From Bradyrhizobium sp. WSM1417 (GTDB taxonomy: Bacteria; Pseudomonadota; Alphaproteobacteria; Rhizobiales; Xanthobacteraceae): a stretch of DNA of 64,000 nt. Of the stretch, positions 59,620-64,000 are shown piece by piece. A program made the position numbers and the translations under genes. Under the pieces are notes generated by a model, which was not told the origin of the DNA, ran no database searches, and saw only the letters and a list, made by a program, of their open reading frames with translations. Each line of letters begins with the position of its first letter. The first letter of the stretch is position 1. The stretch lies in NCBI RefSeq assembly GCF_000515415.1, contig NZ_KI911783.1:4144392-4208391 (forward strand). Reading direction: 5' to 3'.

Positions 59620-60039
59620 ATGTCCGCTGCCGCAAAAGCCGAAGCCGGTCCGTCGTTCGACGCCGAGATCGTTGAAGCCTATCTCACGGCGTCGATGATC
59701 CCCGATCCGGACGCCGCGGCGGCCTATATGGCGCCGGGCACGGTGATCACCTTTACCGGCGGGCGCGAGTTCGATCATCCGCGGGGCCCGACCGGGTTCA
59801 ACGCCAAGCGCTACCGCTGGGTCAAGAAGAAGATGGATCGGTTCGACGTCTGCCCCGGCGACGACGAGACCGTGGTCTATAGCGTCGGCACGCTTTACGG
59901 CGAATGGATGGATGGGACCGCGTTCGAGGGCAACCGCTACGTCGACCGCTTCGTGGTGCGGAATGGCCGGATCACCAAGATGGACGTCTGGAACGACAGC
60001 GCCGAGCGGATCCTGGTCCAGCGCGGCATCGACGCGTAA
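59620..60039 (+). CDS. NTF2/SnoaL-like protein (139 aa)
   Basis: A cone-fold NTF2-like protein with IVEAYLTASMIPDPDAAAAYMAPGTVITFTGG at the start, a central DDETVVYSVGTLYGEWMDGT and the C-terminal VVRNGRITKMDVWNDSAE, as in ketosteroid-isomerase-like enzymes. It may be an isomerase, hydratase or dehydratase. It faces away from the deaminase-like gene and precedes a binding protein. Confidence 0.75.
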   Translation: MSAAAKAEAGPSFDAEIVEAYLTASMIPDPDAAAAYMAPGTVITFTGGREFDHPRGPTGFNAKRYRWVKKKMDRFDVCPGDDETVVYSVGTLYGEWMDGTAFEGNRYVDRFVVRNGRITKMDVWNDSAERILVQRGIDA

Positions 60040-60217
60040 CAGCCATCCTGGCGCTTGAGGCGCCTCGACTCCAGGCGGACAAAGGGCCGGTCACCATATC
60101 GCAAGCCGCCATAGCTGATAGATGCAAGCTCGTGTGGCGGCTGCCGCGCGCCTGCGCTATCAACGGTGCGATTGCTGCGCCCGGCATGGAGGCGCGAGCC
60201 TCCTTGAGGAGTTCCCG

Positions 60218-61126
60218 ATGCGTTTACCCACTGTTGTCCTGGCCCTCACATGCCTTGCAACTGCCGCCTCCGCCGAAGACCTGTCGGGTACGCTTCAAAA
60301 GGTCAAAGAGACCAAGAAGATCACGCTGGGCTATCAAGAGGCCTCGGTCCCATTCAGCTATCTCGACGGCAACCAGAAGCCGGTCGGCTTTGCCATTGAT
60401 ATCTGCCTCAGGATCGTGGATGCCGTGAAGAAGCAGCTCGGTATGCCCGACGTCGCGGTGGACACGCTCGCCGTGACGTCGTCGAACCGGATTCCGCTGA
60501 TGGTCAACGGGACGCTCGACCTGCATTGCTCAGCGACCACCAACAATGCCGATCGCCAGAAGCAGGTCGCCTTCACCAACACGCACTTCCTCAGCGCAAC
60601 GCGATTTGCGGCCAAGAAAGCCGCAAAGATCAACACCATCGACGATCTCAAGGGCAAGGCGGTGACGGCGGTGGCCGGCTCGGTCAACCTGACGCAGCTC
60701 GCCAAGGTCAACACGGAGCGCAATCTCGGCATCAATGTGATGCCGGCCAAGGACCAGGCCGAAGCCTTCCTGCTGCTGGAAACCGATCGCGCCCAGGCCT
60801 ACGCGCTCGACGACGTGCAGCTCGCGGTCGCGATCGCGCGCTCGAAAGAACCTCAGCTCTTCATGATCAGCGAGGAGACGTTCTCGAAGCCGGAGCCTTA
60901 CGGGATCATGCTGCGGCGGGAGGACGCGCCGTTCAAGGCGCTCGCCGATCGCGCGACTGCAGAGCTATACGCGAGCCAGGAGATTGAGGTCCTCTACAAG
61001 AAGTGGCTGGAATCGCCGACGCCGCCGAACGGCCTCAACTACAACGTCCCGATGTCGGGCGCCTTGCGCAACGCCTTCAAGAAGCCGAGCTCCAGCTTCG
61101 ATCCGGATGTGTACGTCGTGAACTGA
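60218..61126 (+). CDS. Glutamate/aspartate-type ABC binding protein (302 aa)
   Basis: A GltI-like periplasmic binding protein with a signal peptide (MRLPTVVLALTCLATAASA), then KVKETKKITLGYQEASVPFSYL and the family segment HCSATTNNADRQKQVAFTNTHF. It ends NVPMSGALRNAFKKPSS, as usual for this group. ATG 60218 has a GAGGAG ribosome binding site. No permease genes follow, so it is an orphan binding protein. Confidence 0.87.
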   Translation: MRLPTVVLALTCLATAASAEDLSGTLQKVKETKKITLGYQEASVPFSYLDGNQKPVGFAIDICLRIVDAVKKQLGMPDVAVDTLAVTSSNRIPLMVNGTLDLHCSATTNNADRQKQVAFTNTHFLSATRFAAKKAAKINTIDDLKGKAVTAVAGSVNLTQLAKVNTERNLGINVMPAKDQAEAFLLLETDRAQAYALDDVQLAVAIARSKEPQLFMISEETFSKPEPYGIMLRREDAPFKALADRATAELYASQEIEVLYKKWLESPTPPNGLNYNVPMSGALRNAFKKPSSSFDPDVYVVN

Positions 61127-61339
61127 GCGAGGGCTGTCGCCGCCGGAGGCGGGTCGCGCGCAAGCGGTCCGCCGAGATGTCAGTAGGCCGTCGGGAACCC
61201 TCGCCGCGCCAGGGTCCGGCCGGGGCGGGCCAGCCTGCTGCATGATATCGGCCCCGAGGAACTTGCGGTCACCTTCGCGACTCTCCAGCGCATAGAACGG
61301 TGGGCAAGCCGCTAAGACCGACGCCGAAACGAAATAGCC

Positions 61340-63391
61340 ATGCGCGCAAATGAACCCTTCCTGGTCCGCCACGCGGACCTGATTTTCGCTTTGAAGACGT
61401 TCGCCGCTTCGATCCTGGCGCTCGTCATCGCGCTGGCAATGGATCTGCCGCGGCCTTATTGGGCGATGGCGACCGTATACATCACCTCGCAGCCGCTGGC
61501 GGGCGCGACCAGTTCGAAGGCGTTCTTCCGCGTGATGGGCACGCTGGTCGGCGCGATCACGACGGTGGCGCTGGTCCCAAACCTGATCGATGCACCCGAG
61601 CTGCTGTGCCTCGCGATCGCGCTCTGGGTCGGGCTCTGTCTTTATCTCTCGCTGCTCGATGGCACACCACGCAGCTACGTCTTCATGCTGGCCGGGTACA
61701 CGGTGGCGCTGATCGGCTTTCCTTCGGTGTCCGAGCCGGGCGCCATTTTCGAGACCGCGGTGGCGAGGCTCGAGGAAATCTCGCTCGGCATCATCTGCGC
61801 AAGCCTGGTTTCGACCATCGTCTTTCCTCGCAGCGTCGCGCCGGCTGTTGCCAATCGGATCGAGAATTGGGTGGCGGACGCGCAGCGCCTAAGTCAAGTC
61901 GTCCTGCTGCGCCACGGGACGAACGAAACCCGCCGCGGCAAGCGCATCAAGCTTGCGACCGACGTCGTCGAAATAGACACGCTCTCCACCCATCTTGCTT
62001 ATGATCGGTTGACCGACCCTAATGCCGTCGTCGGATTGGGTGAAATCCGGCTTCGCATGCTGATGCTTTTGCCGGTGATCGCTTCGCTCGAGGACCGGCT
62101 CGCCGCGCTGGGCGAGGAGGCGTTGCGGCGGCAACCCGAGCTGAGGCGGCTCCTGGAAGATCTCGCGGGATGGATCACCGGCGACGCCAACGCACGGCAG
62201 CCGGCCGAGCGAATTCGCGCCATGATTGCACGGCAGCAGGCGGTCCTAGACGACAGCGCGTCCTGGGAGCGGATCATCGTCACCAGCCTGTTGTCGCGGC
62301 TGCGCGAGCTGGTCGACCTCTCGCGCGATTGCCGCGCCCTGACGGAAGCGATCGCCGAGAACCGGAACGTCTCGACCCTCGACCTGGATTTCCAATCCGA
62401 AGCAGGTGCCGCGCCGGTGCGCCATAGGGATCGCGGCCTTGCCCTGTGGTCGGCTGCCGGCGCGTCGGCGGCCATCCTGATCTGCTGCGCGTTCTGGATC
62501 GGCACCGGCTGGCCGGACGGCGCGTCGGCGCCGATGATGGCGGCCGTCGCCTGTTCGTTCTTCGCCGCGCAGGACGAGCCCGCGCGCTTCATCCGCAGTT
62601 TTGGCCTGTGGTCCCTGGTCGCCATTGTCGTCGTGGCGATCTACCTTTTTGCGCTGGTGCCCGCGATCTCGCATCTCGAGGTTTTGGTCGCCGCGCTCGC
62701 GCCAACGTTCCTCTTCTATGGCTTCCTGATCGCACGGCCCGCAACGACCGGAACCGGCATGGCCCTCGCGGCCAACACGGCGACGCTGCTGGCGCTGCAA
62801 TCGACCTACAGCGCGGATTTCGCGTCCTACGCAAATTCCGCTGTCGCCTTCTTCGTCGGTGTCATCATTGCCGAGCTGGTGACGCGGATCGCGCGTGGGG
62901 TGGGGGCGGAGTGGATCGCCAACCGCCTCGTGCTGTCGAACTGGACGGCGCTCGCGGTCGCCGCCGAACGGCGCGGCAAGCGGGATCGCGCGGAGTTCGC
63001 GGGCCTGATGCTGCACCGGCTCGGCCTTCTGGTGCAGCGCATCGCGTTTCTCTCCGAGAGTGACCGCCGCGACGCCGAGAGCCTGGTCCAGCTTCGTATC
63101 GGAATCAACATCATCGATCTGCGGCGCGCCCGCTACGGGCTTGCGGTATCCACCATTGCCGTGATCGACGACATGCTCGATCAGCTCGCCATCGCCTGCC
63201 GCAGATATGCGGGTGATGGAATGCCGGCCGAACTTCTGACAAGCGTCGATCGGGCACTGGCCCGGGCGGTGAAGGATCCCAACGGAAAGGCGCGCGAGGA
63301 CGCCCTGGTCGGCCTCGTGGGCATAAGGCGCGGCCTGTTTCCGGACGCACCGGCCTATCGGCCGCGGGCAGGCGAGAGTGTTGCGGCATGA
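61340..63391 (+). CDS. aaeB: FUSC-family aromatic-acid exporter, AaeB-like (683 aa)
   Basis: A two-repeat FUSC (fusaric acid resistance) membrane protein. Hydrophobic segments lie at residues about 15-135, and again at 365-525, with a long cytoplasmic region between and a helical tail after. The first repeat begins LKTFAASILALVIALAMDLPRPYWAMATVYI. With the small DUF1656 and HlyD-type genes it forms an efflux set like E. coli aaeB-aaeX-aaeA, which expels hydroxylated aromatic acids. It ends 4 bp inside the next gene. Confidence 0.87.
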   Translation: MRANEPFLVRHADLIFALKTFAASILALVIALAMDLPRPYWAMATVYITSQPLAGATSSKAFFRVMGTLVGAITTVALVPNLIDAPELLCLAIALWVGLCLYLSLLDGTPRSYVFMLAGYTVALIGFPSVSEPGAIFETAVARLEEISLGIICASLVSTIVFPRSVAPAVANRIENWVADAQRLSQVVLLRHGTNETRRGKRIKLATDVVEIDTLSTHLAYDRLTDPNAVVGLGEIRLRMLMLLPVIASLEDRLAALGEEALRRQPELRRLLEDLAGWITGDANARQPAERIRAMIARQQAVLDDSASWERIIVTSLLSRLRELVDLSRDCRALTEAIAENRNVSTLDLDFQSEAGAAPVRHRDRGLALWSAAGASAAILICCAFWIGTGWPDGASAPMMAAVACSFFAAQDEPARFIRSFGLWSLVAIVVVAIYLFALVPAISHLEVLVAALAPTFLFYGFLIARPATTGTGMALAANTATLLALQSTYSADFASYANSAVAFFVGVIIAELVTRIARGVGAEWIANRLVLSNWTALAVAAERRGKRDRAEFAGLMLHRLGLLVQRIAFLSESDRRDAESLVQLRIGINIIDLRRARYGLAVSTIAVIDDMLDQLAIACRRYAGDGMPAELLTSVDRALARAVKDPNGKAREDALVGLVGIRRGLFPDAPAYRPRAGESVAA

Positions 63392-63594
63392 GATACGTGA
63401 TCGATATCTACGGTGTGCTCGTGCCAGCGCTGCTGTTGTGGATCATCATCGCCTACGCGCTGAGTGCTCTGCTGCGCCGCTTCATGCAGCGCTTTGATCT
63501 TTACCGGCTGGTCTGGCACCGCGCGCTGTTCGATTTCGCGATCTACGTCTGCATTCTCGGCGTTGTCGTCTATCTCTCGGAGTATCTTGCATGA
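63388..63594 (+). CDS. aaeX: DUF1656 small membrane protein, AaeX-like (68 aa)
   Basis: A small protein with two membrane segments (IYGVLVPALLLWIIIAYALSALL; LFDFAIYVCILGVVVYLSEYL), the form of DUF1656 proteins that always accompany FUSC and HlyD efflux genes. Overlaps with both neighbours (four bases each) show tight coupling. Confidence 0.88.
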   Translation: MRYVIDIYGVLVPALLLWIIIAYALSALLRRFMQRFDLYRLVWHRALFDFAIYVCILGVVVYLSEYLA

Positions 63595-64000
63595 AAGGGA
63601 ATGTTGCCTGGCTCGGGCGCCTCGCGTTGACGCTCCTTGCCGTTGTCGCCGCGCTCGCCGTCGGCCGCGAGCTCTGGGTCTATTACATGGAGCAGCCATG
63701 GACCCGCGACGGCCGGGTGCGCGCCGACGTGGTGCAGGTCGCGCCCGATGTGTCGGGCTTCGTGACCGAAGTGTTGGTCAAGGACAACCAGAAGGTCCAT
63801 CGCGGTGACGTCCTGTTCAAGATCGACCGCGAGCGTTTTGCGCTAGCGCTGCGGCAGGCCGATGCGTCGGTGGCCGGTCATCAGGCTACGCTCGATCAGG
63901 CCAATGCCGATTTGAAGCGCTATAGCGCGCTGACGACCGACGCCGTGTCGCAGCAGAAACAGGAGCAGGTGCTGGCCACCCAGCTCCAGGCCAAGGCGGC
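63591..64000 (+). CDS. aaeA: HlyD-family efflux periplasmic adaptor, AaeA-like (3' end outside window)
   Basis: The first 136 codons of a membrane-fusion protein are visible. A single N-terminal anchor (LGRLALTLLAVVAALAVGREL) precedes the first half of the lipoyl/barrel-sandwich domain (VRADVVQVAPDVSGFVTEVLVKDNQKVHRGDVLFKID) and the start of the coiled-coil hairpin (ASVAGHQATLDQANADLKRY). It would link the FUSC pump to the periplasm or an outer-membrane channel. Its ATG overlaps the aaeX stop. Confidence 0.9.
   Translation, partial: MKGNVAWLGRLALTLLAVVAALAVGRELWVYYMEQPWTRDGRVRADVVQVAPDVSGFVTEVLVKDNQKVHRGDVLFKIDRERFALALRQADASVAGHQATLDQANADLKRYSALTTDAVSQQKQEQVLATQLQAKA

Noticed and set aside
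60965..61372. Minus-strand open frame with GYFVSASVLAACPPFYALE, which looks a little protein-like
   Set aside because: It overlaps the ends of two well-supported genes, has no ribosome binding site and no recognised family; it could be a gene remnant but the evidence is too weak.

Overview
The window looks like chromosomal DNA of an alphaproteobacterium of the Bradyrhizobium group (order Hyphomicrobiales). Supporting signs are: high GC; the acpXL-fabZ-fabF2-fabF1-lpxXL cluster for very-long-chain lipid A fatty acids typical of rhizobia; tandem kup genes; a LivHM-fusion ABC importer; and palindromic intergenic repeats of the kind scattered through these genomes (2823-2908, 20266-20312, 37899-37993). 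The genus call is inference. I saw no rRNA or tRNA gene, CRISPR array, insertion sequence, attachment site or origin.

Positions 1-28 kb are mostly core genes: the 3' end of cysS, a GNAT acetyltransferase, cimA (isoleucine precursor synthesis), a LOG-family nucleosidase, an Atm1-type exporter, psd and pssA (phosphatidylethanolamine synthesis), motAB, two kup genes, a rhodanese, an aminotransferase, a polyamine-type binding protein, the lipid A acyl-chain cluster on the minus strand, a ParB-like protein and a HerA-like ATPase. Between 24.05 and 24.24 kb a run of perfect helices, including a possible pseudoknot and a hairpin that hides a ribosome binding site, suggests a structured RNA leader.

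Positions 28-45 kb are catabolic. nicA and nicB (nicotinate hydroxylase), hnr (6-hydroxynicotinate reductase), ena (enamidase) and fpr (ferredoxin-NADP reductase) form a set that would hydroxylate nicotinate with an aerobic, cytochrome-linked enzyme, then reduce and hydrolyse the ring by the ferredoxin-dependent route known from Eubacterium barkeri and, biochemically, from Azorhizobium. Two genes of unknown role (UPF0280, DUF1185), a branched-chain-amino-acid-type ABC importer and a MarR regulator complete the hnr operon. Related palindromes (CGTTTGTGTACAAACG-like) lie in both divergent intergenic regions.

Positions 45-50 kb hold a frameshifted cytochrome P450, five consecutive genes for small very hydrophilic proteins ending in a strong terminator, a DUF763 protein and an MscS channel. 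Positions 51-64 kb are a second aromatic-acid region: orphan binding proteins, a TetR regulator followed by ligI-, galB- and ligK-like genes (2-pyrone-4,6-dicarboxylate to pyruvate plus oxaloacetate), a 4,5-dihydroxyphthalate-decarboxylase-like protein, a DUF1932 dehydrogenase, a cytosine-deaminase-like hydrolase, and an AaeB/AaeX/AaeA-type aromatic-acid efflux set cut by the window end. The tetR promoter-operator is nearly duplicated in front of the extradiol dioxygenase gene 24 kb away, which links the two into one likely regulon.
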